DNA from: Frateuria edaphi
GTDB taxonomy: Bacteria; Pseudomonadota; Gammaproteobacteria; Xanthomonadales; Rhodanobacteraceae
Direction: 5' to 3'
Assembly (NCBI RefSeq): GCF_021117405.1
Contig: NZ_CP088251.1
Span: 992,001-1,056,000, forward strand
Length of the DNA stretch: 64,000 nt
Shown here in pieces: positions 40,303-49,951 of this stretch. The notes beneath the pieces are model-generated. The model made no database searches and was not told the origin of the DNA. It saw only the letters and a list, made by a program, of their open reading frames with translations. Position numbers and translations under genes: made by a program. Each line of letters starts with the position of its first letter. Position 1 is the first letter of the stretch.

Positions 40303-41650
40303 CGCCTGCGCTGCCTTGTTCGATCTGCGCCGCGCCATAGTCGCCCTGCAGCCGTCCGGTGCGGGCGAAATCCGCGAGCATGCGGAAGTAGCCGTTGGGG
40401 AAGCGGGTGGAGACGCGTTCGCCGTTCTTGCCGGTCTCGAAGAGTGTCATCCCGTGTTCGGCATCCGGATAGAGCGCCAGGGTGACCGGATGGCCGCGGG
40501 CGATGAGGCCGCGCAGCCGCCGTGAGGTTTCCGCGCTGGGGGCTTCGAGATCCTTGCCGCCGAGCACCCATAGCTGGGGCACGGTCACGGCGGCCAGGGT
40601 CGGCATGGGGTCGTAGTGGAAGGGCGTGCCGAAGCGCAGCGCGGCACCTTTGGTGGCCACGTCCTGGCGGTCCATCGACAGGATCATCCAGGTGTAGTTG
40701 CCATGCACGTCCTTGTACCAGGGCTCGTGGCGGTACCTGGCGCGGATCGCGTCGAGCGCGTCGAAGCCTTCGCTGAAGCCGCTCGCGATCACCCGCTCCG
40801 CCGCCGCGCCGATGGCCTGGGCTTTGGCGATGATGTCGGGACCGTAGCCTTTGAGTTGCATCTCCAGGGCGATTTCCTGCTGGTCCTCGTCGATGACGGA
40901 CACCGCCAGGCCGAAGCTGACGATGGCGAAATCGACATGCTCGCGCCGCGCCGCGATCGGTACGACCCAGCCGCCCTGGCTGCCCCCCTGGTAGCCGATG
41001 CGGCCCAGGCGGGGGCCGGCGAGACGGCGCGCCTCGTGCATCGCGGCGACGGCGTCGTCGGCAAGCAGGCCGAAGTCCTGCGTATAGGCGCCGCCCGAGT
41101 CGCCGGTTCCGCGCTTGTCGTAGACGAACGCGCCCACGCCTTGTGCCGGCAGCAGGCGTTGCAGTGCGTAGATGCGGCGCGCCGAGGCACGCTCGGCGCC
41201 ATGCACCAGCACGACCACGGGCACACGTGCGCGGCCGGGCGGCAGCAGCAGCCGGCCAACCAGCCGGGTGCCGTGCGAGACGAAGCGGGTGTCGGTGACG
41301 CGCAGCGGGATGCGGTGTCCCGTCTGGTCCGCAAAGCGCAGGCCCTGGGAAGGGCAGGCGTCGAACTCCACGGTGATGCCGTCGGCGCGGCCCGTCCAGC
41401 CGTAGCTGCTCTGCCAGCGTCCGGGGGCGACCTGCCTGAGCTCGCCGGTGCTGCCGTCCAGCTTGCGCCAACGAAGCGTGTCGCCATCAGATGGCGCGAC
41501 GTCCACCACCTGGCCGTTGGCGAGGCGGTACACGCCCACGTCGCAGCGCTCGCCGGCGCGGGCGGCCAGCGGCGAGGCGACGATGACGAGGAACAGGGCG
41601 AGGACGATCAGGGGCCGCGGGAAGCCGCGTCGCGTCGGGTCGAGGATCAT
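40289..41650 (-). CDS. Secreted alpha/beta hydrolase
   Basis: 453 aa. A signal peptide (PLIVLALFLVIVASPLAARA) and N-terminal beta domain precede an alpha/beta-hydrolase domain: VVVLVHGAE oxyanion strand, GYQGGSQGGWV nucleophile elbow (Ser in GGSQGG), and likely acid and His in PDAEHGMTL. The family includes dienelactone hydrolase-like and acyl-peptidase-like esterases; substrate unknown. The ATG at 41650 best fits the signal peptide. Confidence 0.88.
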   Translation of the reverse strand: MILDPTRRGFPRPLIVLALFLVIVASPLAARAGERCDVGVYRLANGQVVDVAPSDGDTLRWRKLDGSTGELRQVAPGRWQSSYGWTGRADGITVEFDACPSQGLRFADQTGHRIPLRVTDTRFVSHGTRLVGRLLLPPGRARVPVVVLVHGAERASARRIYALQRLLPAQGVGAFVYDKRGTGDSGGAYTQDFGLLADDAVAAMHEARRLAGPRLGRIGYQGGSQGGWVVPIAARREHVDFAIVSFGLAVSVIDEDQQEIALEMQLKGYGPDIIAKAQAIGAAAERVIASGFSEGFDALDAIRARYRHEPWYKDVHGNYTWMILSMDRQDVATKGAALRFGTPFHYDPMPTLAAVTVPQLWVLGGKDLEAPSAETSRRLRGLIARGHPVTLALYPDAEHGMTLFETGKNGERVSTRFPNGYFRMLADFARTGRLQGDYGAAQIEQGSAGGTHP

Positions 41651-41937
41651 GGCGTGGGGGTTCGGCGGTCGTGTGGGTCTCATCAGGGAGACCGCCTGGC
41701 GCTTCATGGTTGCGCGTGATCGGGGAGCACCAGGAAACCGAGACAGCCAGAGTCCACGTCCTGCCCGGAACCATGGCCAGCGCGCTCCCGGAGTTCGCGC
41801 CGCCGCGCGTTATCGAGGACGTGGGACGACGCCTACAGGACGTTCAAACGCCTCGTGGTGACAACGGGGCGGGTAGCTACGCGGCGCAATCCACGGTTTA
41901 GACTCGCCGAACGATCATCGTCCAAGGAGGAACTGCC

Positions 41938-42543
41938 ATGCGTCCCAACCGTTACTGCCCGATCGTTGTCCTGGCGTTCGCGCTGGCTGCCTGCGGCCAT
42001 GGCAATGCGCCAGCCGGCGATGCCGCGAGCCCGCAAGCGGAAGCGCAAGCCGGATCGGCTCCGGCTCCGGCGAAGGCTGCCGCGACCGACCCGTCATCGG
42101 TAGCCCAGGCCCGTATGACGCGCCCGCTGCAGGTGAGTGATCTGGACGCCTATGCCAAGGGCATGCAAAAGGAAATCGAATTGCGCCAGGCGTCGAGTGA
42201 CAAGGCAGCCAAGGCCAAGGCCGACCATGACCAGGAAGCCGAGGTGGCCGCGCTGGCTGACCTTACCAGCGCCGAAGTCGACAACGCCGGCGCCCGGGCG
42301 GCGGGCCTGGACGCGGCTCGCTACGACTTCATCAAGCACGCCATCGACAAGGTGCTCAGCGCGGTCTCGATGAGCAGCGCCATGGCCAAGATGGAGGGCG
42401 GGGCGCAGATGCAGCAGAAACTCGGCGATCCCTATGCCGGTTTGAATGCGGATGTCGCTGCGGCGCTGAAGTCGCGTGAAGCCGAACTCGGCAAACTGCG
42501 CGAGGACAACATGGCCATTCTGGTGAATGCCCAGAATCTTTGA
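41938..42543 (+). CDS. Putative lipoprotein, 201 aa
   Basis: Signal peptide with lipobox LAAC (about residue 19). An Ala/Pro linker is followed by a helical domain (AYAKGMQKEIELRQ, AGLDAARYDFIKHAIDKVL). A CAAGGAGG-like ribosome site precedes the ATG. No family recognised; a periplasm-facing lipoprotein of unknown role. Confidence 0.75.
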   Translation: MRPNRYCPIVVLAFALAACGHGNAPAGDAASPQAEAQAGSAPAPAKAAATDPSSVAQARMTRPLQVSDLDAYAKGMQKEIELRQASSDKAAKAKADHDQEAEVAALADLTSAEVDNAGARAAGLDAARYDFIKHAIDKVLSAVSMSSAMAKMEGGAQMQQKLGDPYAGLNADVAAALKSREAELGKLREDNMAILVNAQNL

Positions 42544-42597
42544 TGGCGGCCTGCGGGACGTGGGCGGAACGTCCTGGCCATGGAGACACCGGCACAA

Positions 42598-42638
42598 GGG
42601 CGCCTGGGGCCCGGCGTCACACCGGGCGCCCAGCCTTG
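42598..42638. repeat. Dispersed palindromic repeat, copy 2
   Basis: Core CCCGGCGTCACACCGGGCGC (42610-42629) and onwards to 42638 matches copy 1 at 37195-37223 with two differences. Confidence 0.65.
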
Positions 42639-42736
42639 CGACACGGGTCCGAAAGCCAGGGTGCACTTTCGCCGCCATGCAACCTTTGATGGGAACGTCC
42701 TCGCATGATGCGGGTCGAGAGGCTTCGGAGACGGCA

Positions 42737-43120
42737 ATGAAGCGAACCTGGACGATCATCGGCGTGGCCGAAGTGGCGCGGAGTTTCCGTTGGTATCGCG
42801 CGCTGCTGGGGCAGCCTCCGGGTGACCCGGCGCATGACTACTTCGGGCAGATATGCGACGAAGACGGCACCGTCCTCCTGTGCCTGCACAAGTGGGGATC
42901 CCACGACCATCCGACGCTGCGCAGCGCGGAACTGGCCGAACCCGGGAATGGACTCCTGCTGTTCTTGCGCGTGGACGATTTCGACCGAGTGCTCTCCAAC
43001 GCCAGGACGCTTGTCGATCAGCTCGCTGGGGAGCCACAACTCAACCCCGCCACCGGAACCATGGAATTTGCGCTGCGCGATCTGGATGGCTACTACGTGA
43101 TGGTCAGCGCGCTGACCTGA
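42737..43120 (+). CDS. VOC (glyoxalase/bleomycin-resistance) family protein
   Basis: 127 aa with the paired beta-alpha-beta-beta-beta modules of the vicinal oxygen chelate fold: TIIGVAEVARSFRWYRALLG at the start and FALRDLDGYYVMVSA at the end. Such proteins are metal-dependent lyases, dioxygenases or drug binders. Stand-alone; substrate unknown. Confidence 0.88.
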   Translation: MKRTWTIIGVAEVARSFRWYRALLGQPPGDPAHDYFGQICDEDGTVLLCLHKWGSHDHPTLRSAELAEPGNGLLLFLRVDDFDRVLSNARTLVDQLAGEPQLNPATGTMEFALRDLDGYYVMVSALT

Positions 43121-43243
43121 GGGGTACCGGGGCAAGCTGCTCGTGCGCGGCGTGTGTACTTCGAAGCGCGGCAGGTCCTGTCAGGCGGCAGGTTTTACGC
43201 GGGATGCGATGCGTAATCTGCCCCGTATCCCGGCCGCCCAGCG

Positions 43244-44557
43244 TCAAACGAGCGGCCGTTTCCGTCCGGCGTGGTTCCTGGCCCGCTGCGGTCGGGTTTC
43301 CGGCATGGTCAGCAGCACGGGCAGTACGGCCAGCGCGACGGCGGCGATCATCGCGCCGGGCGCGGCGTGCCAGCCGGTCCTGCGGACCAGCAGCTCAGCC
43401 AGGAAGGGCGTGAGGCCGCCGAACAGCGCGGTCGCCACGGTGACGCCGAGCGCCAGGCCGCTCAGGCGCCCTTCGCCGGGGAACTGCTCGGCGGTGGCAG
43501 GGGCGCCCACGGCGCTCACGCCGCCGGCCAGGCAGGCCAGGGTGATGGCGCCACCGGCAATGGCAAGTTCGCCGCCGCCGTGCATGAGCCCGAACAGGAC
43601 CAGCGGAAGCAGCATGCTCGCCACGGCGAACCCTGTCAGCACGGGCTTGCGCCCGATGCGGTCGGAAAGCGCGCCGGCGAACGGGGTGACCACGATGACC
43701 GCGACGGCGGCGAGGGTCGACATCCACAGCGAGCGGCTCTCGGCCAGGATGCCCGACGAAATCAGGAACGTCGGTACATAGGTGATGCCCACGTAATAGG
43801 TGATCGAGCCCAGCGCCGAGATGGCGAACGTCCGCAACAGGGCGGGTCGATGATGGGCGAGCGTGTGGCGCAGCGGCGCGTCGGGCAAGCTTTGCTGACG
43901 CACCTGACGGAGGAAGTCGGGCGACTCCTCCATCGTGGAGCGGGCGAACCACACGCAACCGGCCAGCGCCGCACCCACGAAGAAGGGAATGCGCCAGCCC
44001 CAGGTGTCCAGTTGCGCGGGACTCAGCAGGCCGACCGTCGCCGCGGAGACGGCCACCGCCAGCAGCGCACCGATCTCGCTGGCGGCGGACGCCAGCGAGG
44101 TGATCAAACCTCGACGGTCCGTCCGCGCGCCCTCCAGCAGGTAGGCGACCACGCCGGTGTACTCGCCGCCGACCGAGAACGCCATGAAACAGCGCAACAG
44201 CATCAGCACTGCGCCCGCAGCCGGGCCGATCGCCGTGTAGCCGGGCAACAGTGCCGTGGCGAGCATCGCCAGCGTCATCAGCATCATCGACAGCAGAAGC
44301 GTGCGTTGCCGGCCGAGCCGGTCGCCGACGTGCCCGAACACCATCGCGCCCAGGGGCCGCATCGCGTAGGCCACCGCGAAGCCACCGAGTGTCGCGAGCA
44401 GCGAGGATTCGCCACCACCGAAGAACACCCGCGACAGCACGGTGGCGAAGTACAGGTAGAGCGTGAAGTCGTACCACTCCACGACCGTCGACAGCGCTGC
44501 GATCACCATGGAGGCGCGCGAGACTGCGTGGGCGCCGGGCGTGTGGTTCGAGGTCAT
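43244..44557 (-). CDS. MFS transporter, metabolite:H+ symporter (ProP/ShiA-like) family
   Basis: 437 aa with 12 predicted helices. STVVEWYDFTLYLYFATVLS and GHVGDRLGRQRTLLLSM are the MHS-family signatures. A central loop has EESPDFLRQVRQQ, and the second half repeats DRIGRKPVL. Such carriers import carboxylates, betaines or shikimate with protons. The ATG at 44557 is chosen; the extension to 44839 lacks family-like sequence. Confidence 0.92.
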   Translation of the reverse strand: MTSNHTPGAHAVSRASMVIAALSTVVEWYDFTLYLYFATVLSRVFFGGGESSLLATLGGFAVAYAMRPLGAMVFGHVGDRLGRQRTLLLSMMLMTLAMLATALLPGYTAIGPAAGAVLMLLRCFMAFSVGGEYTGVVAYLLEGARTDRRGLITSLASAASEIGALLAVAVSAATVGLLSPAQLDTWGWRIPFFVGAALAGCVWFARSTMEESPDFLRQVRQQSLPDAPLRHTLAHHRPALLRTFAISALGSITYYVGITYVPTFLISSGILAESRSLWMSTLAAVAVIVVTPFAGALSDRIGRKPVLTGFAVASMLLPLVLFGLMHGGGELAIAGGAITLACLAGGVSAVGAPATAEQFPGEGRLSGLALGVTVATALFGGLTPFLAELLVRRTGWHAAPGAMIAAVALAVLPVLLTMPETRPQRARNHAGRKRPLV

Positions 44558-44711
44558 GCGGGCGGGGGCCGGAAGCTTGCGGTGGTCCGATGGTAACTGC
44601 GCGCCGCCGCGTATCCGGAAATCGCATCGCGCCCGGATCGGGACGGGCGGAGATCGCTTCGCCTCGCCCCGCCGGGCGTGACCCGAGCTGGCCAGGATGG
44701 CGCGAGCCGGA

Positions 44712-45236
44712 TCAGCTCCCTGCGACACGCTCCGCAAAGTGCGGGTGGCATTCGGTGTAGCCCTTGAATCCCAGTTCCTGTGGCGTGTGGGGCAGGCGGA
44801 TGATGAGGTCGGCCTCGTGGCGGGCATCGTCCGCGGCATGCTTGTCGAGCGGCCGCAAGGTCACCTGGAGTCCGCTCTCGGCAAACGCGCCGCCTCCCGA
44901 GCGGGGCAGGGTGATCAGGGCTTCATTGAGCTTGAGCGTGCCGGTCGACGGTGCGCCGCCATAGACGAAGCTCGGCCAGCCGACGGCGGTGAAGCGGAAC
45001 ACGCAGCGGTCGCTGACGTCGCCAAGGCTGTCCAGGTCGGCCCTGCTCATGGTTTCCGGCTGCACGTCCTCCATCGCGACGCCGGCGAGAGCTTCGGCGG
45101 CGGTACGGTGCGGGGCGGCCGGCCTGGCCGGGTCGAGCGCCGGCTCGGTGTCGTTGCCGGTGGAGGGGTTGTCGAGGTGGCAGCCGGCAAGCGCGAAGCA
45201 GGCGGCGAGGCAGGCGGACAGGTGAAGTCGCGTCAT
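44712..45236 (-). CDS. Putative lipoprotein, 174 aa
   Basis: Signal peptide with lipobox LAGC (LSACLAACFALAGCHLDN). The mature part contains DRCVFRFTAVGWPSFVYG, unrecognised. Its ATG overlaps the stop of the DUF305 gene by 4 bases, so the two are coupled. Confidence 0.75.
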   Translation of the reverse strand: MTRLHLSACLAACFALAGCHLDNPSTGNDTEPALDPARPAAPHRTAAEALAGVAMEDVQPETMSRADLDSLGDVSDRCVFRFTAVGWPSFVYGGAPSTGTLKLNEALITLPRSGGGAFAESGLQVTLRPLDKHAADDARHEADLIIRLPHTPQELGFKGYTECHPHFAERVAGS

Positions 45237-45805
45237 GGCGTGGCCTCCTGGCGCGACGGCGTCCGGACGCCGTGCTGCCCGATGTCGTCGATCAGGTATT
45301 TCATCTGCGCGATCTCGCGCCGCTGCGCTTCGATGATGCCCTTGGCGAGCTTGCGCGTGCGCGGGTCGCGGATGCGCGCGCGTTCGCTGGTCATGATCGC
45401 GATGCTGTGGTGCGGGATCATCGCCCGCATGTAGCTGACGTCGTCCACCGTCGCCTGGCTGCGCACCAGCCACAGGGCCGCTGCGAAGACCAGCACCGAC
45501 GCGCCGAGGATGATCACGTTTAGGCGCACGTTGCGGTACATCGACCACATGAAGCCAAGCATGACCAGCGCCATGACCGCGCCCATCACGAACGCCATCC
45601 AGAAGCGCGTCTGGCTGAAGAACACGTGGTCGATCGAGTAGGTGTTGAGGTACATCAGCACGAACATCAGTGCGGTGGACGTGCCCACCATGGCGAGGAA
45701 ACGGCCGTAGCCCATGCCTTTCATGGGATGGCCCTGGTGCTGGTGATCCCGCCCCTCGGAAGGGGGCGCCGGGTGGCGCGCGGACCGTTGGGTTCCTGTT
45801 TGCAT
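45233..45805 (-). CDS. DUF305 membrane protein
   Basis: 190 aa. A His-rich N terminus (EGRDHQHQGHPMKGMGYG) is followed by three hydrophobic helices and a C-terminal DUF305 motif (YMRAMIPHHSIAIMTSERA) that in relatives lies in ferritin-like copper-associated proteins. The His/Met-rich segments suggest metal binding. Upstream of and overlapping a lipoprotein gene. Confidence 0.88.
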   Translation of the reverse strand: MQTGTQRSARHPAPPSEGRDHQHQGHPMKGMGYGRFLAMVGTSTALMFVLMYLNTYSIDHVFFSQTRFWMAFVMGAVMALVMLGFMWSMYRNVRLNVIILGASVLVFAAALWLVRSQATVDDVSYMRAMIPHHSIAIMTSERARIRDPRTRKLAKGIIEAQRREIAQMKYLIDDIGQHGVRTPSRQEATP

Positions 45806-46017
45806 GAGGTCTCCTTTTTTCCACGATTGCCGATGACGGCTCACGCCCAAGGCAGGAATGCCTGGCGCCGGGAAGGGATACCGGTTGGTGGGATCGGCGA
45901 TCCGGGCAGGCCCATCCCCTCGCGACTTTCTAAGCCTGGCCGGGTACGGCGAGCGTGAACTGCCTGTTGCGGGCATGCGTTAAGGCAGCGGGCAGGCTGA
46001 CCCCTCACCCGCTGGAC

Positions 46018-46083
46018 GGATGGGCATCGGACCTCAATCGCCGCATGATGAACAACAGCCCCTACGCCGAGTAGTTCGAGCGC
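46018..46083 (+). pseudogene. Remnant of a paralogue of the 109-aa protein at 62905
   Basis: The frame DLNRRMMNNSPYAE-stop-FER closely matches DLNRHLVKNSPYAAWFER of the intact gene. The Trp codon TGG corresponds to TAG here, and the upstream part is lost. It lies in the 345-bp gap 45,806-46,150, which has no intact gene. Confidence 0.7.
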
Positions 46084-46150
46084 TGCAACGGATCCGGGAA
46101 CGATCGGAACGCGGCGGATTGATCCATGCCGCCGAGGCGGCGAGCGAAGT

Positions 46151-46543
46151 TCATCGCTTGCCGGCGCCCGGCGGCATCGTCCCGAGTTGCTCGGCAATCG
46201 AGCGGGTCTTGCCGGTCACCACGTCGCCGGTGTGGCGGGTGGATTTGCGCTCGATCAGCAGGACCAGGCATTCCTCGTCGGCGACCGGATTGTGTCGCAC
46301 GCCCTTGGGTACCACCCACATCTGGCCGGCCTGGAGCTCTACCACGTCGTCCTCCAATTCGATGCGCAGGGCGCCACGGAGCACGTAGAACAGCTCGTCT
46401 TCGGCCTCATGGCTATGCCAGGCGAGCACGCCCTTGATGCGGGCGACCTTGACGTAGGCGTCGTCCACTTCACCGATGACGCGCGGCGACCAGAGGTCCG
46501 GCAAGGCGGCCGCGATGGCTTCGGGCGAGACAGGCGCTGGCAT
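46151..46543 (-). CDS. Cupin domain protein
   Basis: 130 aa single-cupin. Motif 1 is WHSHEAEDELFYVLRG (His, His, Glu ligands) and motif 2 VVPKGVRHNP. This metal-binding small beta-barrel may be an isomerase, dioxygenase or sensor. Start ATG 46543. Confidence 0.88.
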   Translation of the reverse strand: MPAPVSPEAIAAALPDLWSPRVIGEVDDAYVKVARIKGVLAWHSHEAEDELFYVLRGALRIELEDDVVELQAGQMWVVPKGVRHNPVADEECLVLLIERKSTRHTGDVVTGKTRSIAEQLGTMPPGAGKR

Positions 46544-46763
46544 CGGGGAACATCCGCGTGGGGAGAACCCATCGTGGAACGTCGCCCGGGGCTGAACAAG
46601 TGCACCATCCACGGAACCCCGCATGGCCCGGATCATCGCGTTCGGGTCAGTACGCCCCCAGCGCAAATCGGCCTGGAGCGTGACCCCGCGGTAAGAGGCT
46701 TCCTGCAGGAGCAGCTTGCGGAGGCAACGCATACTACGGGCAACCAGGCAACGGCGACGGCCA

Positions 46764-47249
46764 GTGAAACCCTTCCCCAAGTACGCCCTGTTGGAGCATG
46801 AACGCCGATGGCGCGTGGACCTGCGAGCGGTGGGTTCGGTGGCGTCGCTGCCCGTTCGCGAGATCGACGATGTGTACCTGCGCGACACCCGGCTGCGCCT
46901 GCGCAAAATGCGTTCGGAAGAAGGCGTCGTGTTCAAGCTCGGCAAGAAGTACGGCAAGGAGCCGGTCGGATCCGAACCGGTGACCAGCATCTACCTGGCC
47001 GAGGCGGAGTACCTCGCCCTTTCGCGATTGCCCGGATACATGGTTCGCAAGCGGCGCTATTCGGTCGGCGAAGGTGCGCTGGATGTCTACGAAGCGCCGC
47101 TATCGCTGGCGATCTTCGAGCAGGAATTCGCCTCGGCCGCCGATGCGGCCGCCTTTGTGCCACCGCCGTTCGCCCTCGAAGAGGTCACCGGCCGGCCGGA
47201 GTATTCGGGTTTTGCGCTGGCAAGGGCAGCGGCGATGCAGGGACGCTGA
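46764..47249 (+). CDS. CYTH domain (triphosphate tunnel) protein
   Basis: 161 aa. KYALLEHERRWRVDL is the ExExK-like opening motif (E-x-E variant) of CYTH proteins. RLRLRKMRSEEGVVFKLGKK and MVRKRRYSV supply the basic tunnel residues, and LSLAIFEQEF the acidic pair. The family cleaves inorganic or organic triphosphates. GTG at 46764 is taken as the start; an upstream ATG at 46716 adds an Arg-rich leader. No good ribosome site is visible, so the start is uncertain. Confidence 0.82.
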   Translation: MKPFPKYALLEHERRWRVDLRAVGSVASLPVREIDDVYLRDTRLRLRKMRSEEGVVFKLGKKYGKEPVGSEPVTSIYLAEAEYLALSRLPGYMVRKRRYSVGEGALDVYEAPLSLAIFEQEFASAADAAAFVPPPFALEEVTGRPEYSGFALARAAAMQGR

Positions 47250-47416
47250 AGAATCCACCTGCCCCAAGACCAGAAGCGCATGAAGGTCCGAGGGCCGGAA
47301 ACGACCGTGCGCTGTCCGGTGACTGCTCTGGCGGGCGCATGACCTGCCAGGTCATTGCCGGCCACCTCCGCCATGGGCACCGTATGGGCTCGGACTTTGC
47401 CAAGGAATCGTGCGCC

Positions 47417-48433
47417 GTGCGTTCTTCCCTCCCGGGTGCCCTCCTGTTCGTGCTGCTGGCCATGGGCCGCCCCGCCCCGGCAGCGCCGCTGCCATCGTCG
47501 CCCGTTGAAATGGATAGGCTGGATCACGTGCTGCTCTGGGGGCGCAGCATCGAGGAGGTCACCTCCGTCATGACCGCCAGGCTTGGGTTCCAGGTGGTGC
47601 CGGGAAGGAATCCGGACGGCGTGGCCAATCGCTATGTTCGCCTGGCGGACGGCAGCTACATCGAGTTGCTTGGCATCACGCGACCGGGCGCTGCGATGGA
47701 CCCGGGCATGCTCGCCGACCAGGCGTCGCTGCGGGGCGGGGCGGGGTCCAGGACGTTCGGGCTGCGAACGCCCACGCTCGACGCGCGCCGCAGACAACTG
47801 CTTGCCGCGGGCTTCGCGCCGACGGACGTATTCAGCGCCTCGGCGAAGGATCCGGACGGGGACGGTCCTGCCTACCCGCCGCGCTGGCGACTGTTCGCCT
47901 TCCAGCGCGATCCCCTCTCGAGCCACCTGTTCTTCATCGACTATGCGGCGCTTCGGGCAACGCCGGCCCGCGAGGCGGACCTGCGTGCGGCTCGCCTCCA
48001 TCCCAACGGCGCGCAGGCGGTGACCGCGTTCTGGCTGCTGTCCGCCGATGCCGAGGCCAACCGGAAGCGTCTGGAGCGCATGGGCTTCGGTGGGGCCACG
48101 CCGGTTCGCTTCCCGCAGGTGGCCGCCCGCGGTTATTGCATCCCGGTCGATGGCAAGCGTCTGCTGGCGTTGCAGCCCGATGGCGCGGGCATCGCCGCGG
48201 ACGCGCTGCGCAACGGTGGCCCGCAGGTGCTGGGGATCGACGTGGCCGTGGCGGATCTCGAACTGGCCCGCCGGCGGGTGGCACGCGGTTATGAAGCCGA
48301 CGTGGCGGCCAACGATGGACTTTTCGGGCCCGCCTTTCTGGCGCCATCCCGCGAGGATCTCGGAATGCTGGTCGAATTCCACGCTTCGCAGGCGACCGGT
48401 CAGGCGACGGCATGTCCGGCTACCGGCCACTGA
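47417..48433 (+). CDS. Secreted VOC/glyoxalase-like domain protein
   Basis: 338 aa. A signal peptide (RSSLPGALLFVLLAMGRPAP) precedes a glyoxalase-like domain of the PF13468 type (MDRLDHVLLWGRSIEEVTSV, GLRTPTLDARRRQLLAAGF) and a repeated second half. The GTG at 47417 is preferred because AAGGAA lies upstream and a clean signal peptide results; ATGs at 47339 and 47384 are alternatives. Substrate unknown. Confidence 0.78.
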   Translation: MRSSLPGALLFVLLAMGRPAPAAPLPSSPVEMDRLDHVLLWGRSIEEVTSVMTARLGFQVVPGRNPDGVANRYVRLADGSYIELLGITRPGAAMDPGMLADQASLRGGAGSRTFGLRTPTLDARRRQLLAAGFAPTDVFSASAKDPDGDGPAYPPRWRLFAFQRDPLSSHLFFIDYAALRATPAREADLRAARLHPNGAQAVTAFWLLSADAEANRKRLERMGFGGATPVRFPQVAARGYCIPVDGKRLLALQPDGAGIAADALRNGGPQVLGIDVAVADLELARRRVARGYEADVAANDGLFGPAFLAPSREDLGMLVEFHASQATGQATACPATGH

Positions 48434-48550
48434 CCTGCTTCGAACAACGAGGCAAAGGGGAACGTGCGGCGACGAGGTCATCGCGGCGTGTTGTCAGGCC
48501 TCCGGTTCTCCACTAGCGTTCGCCGCTCGTCCGGGTGCGGAATAGAGCGC

Positions 48551-49951
48551 TTGAAGGTTTCGATCGGCATACGCTTGTTCCTGGCCATGTCGCTGTCGAT
48601 GCTGGCCGTGGCCGCCGTTGGCGTCGGACTCGTCCGCTGGAAGTTCTCCGGGGACGCGCCCGGGCCGGTGACGCAGGCCGAGCAGGACCAGTTGTACCGG
48701 TTGCGCCAGCGTCTGGCCGCCGCCTACCAGGTGCACCACGGCTGGTCGTTCGTTCCGGCCGGGACCGACATCCGTGCGAGCTGGCTGCGGCAGCAGTTGG
48801 CGTTGGCAGGCGGGCGACCTGCCGACGCGACGGACGTCGCGCGCTCGACACTGGGCTACCGGCTTGGCCTGCTCGACGCGCAGGACCGCTACCTCGCCGG
48901 CGCGCTGGCCCATCCGCTGCTGGTCGCGGCGGCATCGATCGACCGGACGCGGTTTGGCATCGTGGTCGACGGGAGGGCGGTCGGCAATCTGGTGCTGGCC
49001 AAGCCGGGCAAGCCGGATGACGGCCTGGCGGTAGCGTTCCTGATGCAGCAACAGGCCAACCTTGCCTTGCTTGCGCTGATCGGCGCGGCCTTGAGCGCGC
49101 TTGCGGCGGGGTTGCTCGCGGCAGGCTTCCGTCGGCCGATCGCCGCGCTGGTCGAGGGCTCGCGCCGCTTGGGCAAGGCCCGGTTCGACACCCGGGTTGC
49201 GGTGACGCGCGGCGACGAGCTGGGCGAGCTGGCCAACGCGTTCAACCAGCTCGCGGCCCGCCTGGACGATGGCGAGCGCTCGCGCAGGCAGTGGGTGGCG
49301 GACACCTCGCATGAATTGCGCACCCCCCTGTCCGTGCTGCGAGCGCAGTTGGAAGCGTTGCAGGACGGCGTCCGTGCCCCCACGCCGGAGAATCTCGCGC
49401 TGCTGCTGCGCCAGGTGCAGTCGCTGGGCCAGCTGGTCGAGGATCTGTATGCGTTGGCGTGCGCGGATGCGGTGCCATTGCCCTACGCCATGGGCACCTT
49501 CGACGCGTGGCGCGTGGTCGAGGATGCGTGGCGGGACTTCGCAGGCAAGTTCCAGGTGCACGGCTTGCACGCGTCGTTGACGGCGCCGGACGTGCGGGCT
49601 TTCGTGCGCGGCGACGCCGACCGCCTGCGCCAGGTGCTCTGCAATCTGTTCGAAAACGCGCTCCGTTACACCCGCGCGGGCGGCCGCGTCGATCTGCTTG
49701 GCGAGGTGGGCGGCAGCATGCTGCGCATCCTCCTGGACGACAGTGCGCCGGGTGTGCCCCATGAACTGCTGGAGCGCCTCGGTGAACGCTTTTTCCGGGT
49801 GGAGCCTTCGCGCAGCCGGCAGTTCGGCGGTGCCGGACTGGGACTGGCGCTGAGCCGGCAGATCGTCGAGGCGCATGGTGGACAACTGGACTTCTCGCTG
49901 TCGCCGCTGGGTGGCTTGCGCGTGACGCTGACACTGCCGCTGGAGCATTGA
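48551..49951 (+). CDS. Sensor histidine kinase, BaeS-like
   Basis: 466 aa. TM1 (LFLAMSLSMLAVAAVGVGLV), a periplasmic sensor region, TM2 (ANLALLALIGAALSALAAGL), HAMP, HisKA with DTSHELRTPLSVLRAQ (phospho-His), and HATPase with N box LFENALRY, G boxes and FGGAGLGLALS. The TTG at 48551 is the likely start because the membrane helix begins there. Its stop is directly followed by the regulator ATG. BaeSR-type systems control envelope stress and efflux. Confidence 0.9.
   Translation: MKVSIGIRLFLAMSLSMLAVAAVGVGLVRWKFSGDAPGPVTQAEQDQLYRLRQRLAAAYQVHHGWSFVPAGTDIRASWLRQQLALAGGRPADATDVARSTLGYRLGLLDAQDRYLAGALAHPLLVAAASIDRTRFGIVVDGRAVGNLVLAKPGKPDDGLAVAFLMQQQANLALLALIGAALSALAAGLLAAGFRRPIAALVEGSRRLGKARFDTRVAVTRGDELGELANAFNQLAARLDDGERSRRQWVADTSHELRTPLSVLRAQLEALQDGVRAPTPENLALLLRQVQSLGQLVEDLYALACADAVPLPYAMGTFDAWRVVEDAWRDFAGKFQVHGLHASLTAPDVRAFVRGDADRLRQVLCNLFENALRYTRAGGRVDLLGEVGGSMLRILLDDSAPGVPHELLERLGERFFRVEPSRSRQFGGAGLGLALSRQIVEAHGGQLDFSLSPLGGLRVTLTLPLEH

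Noticed and set aside
43395-44627. 410-codon second frame on the minus strand within the MFS gene
   Set aside because: Different frame of the same strand, Arg/Gly-rich with no helices; the transporter frame has 12 membrane segments.
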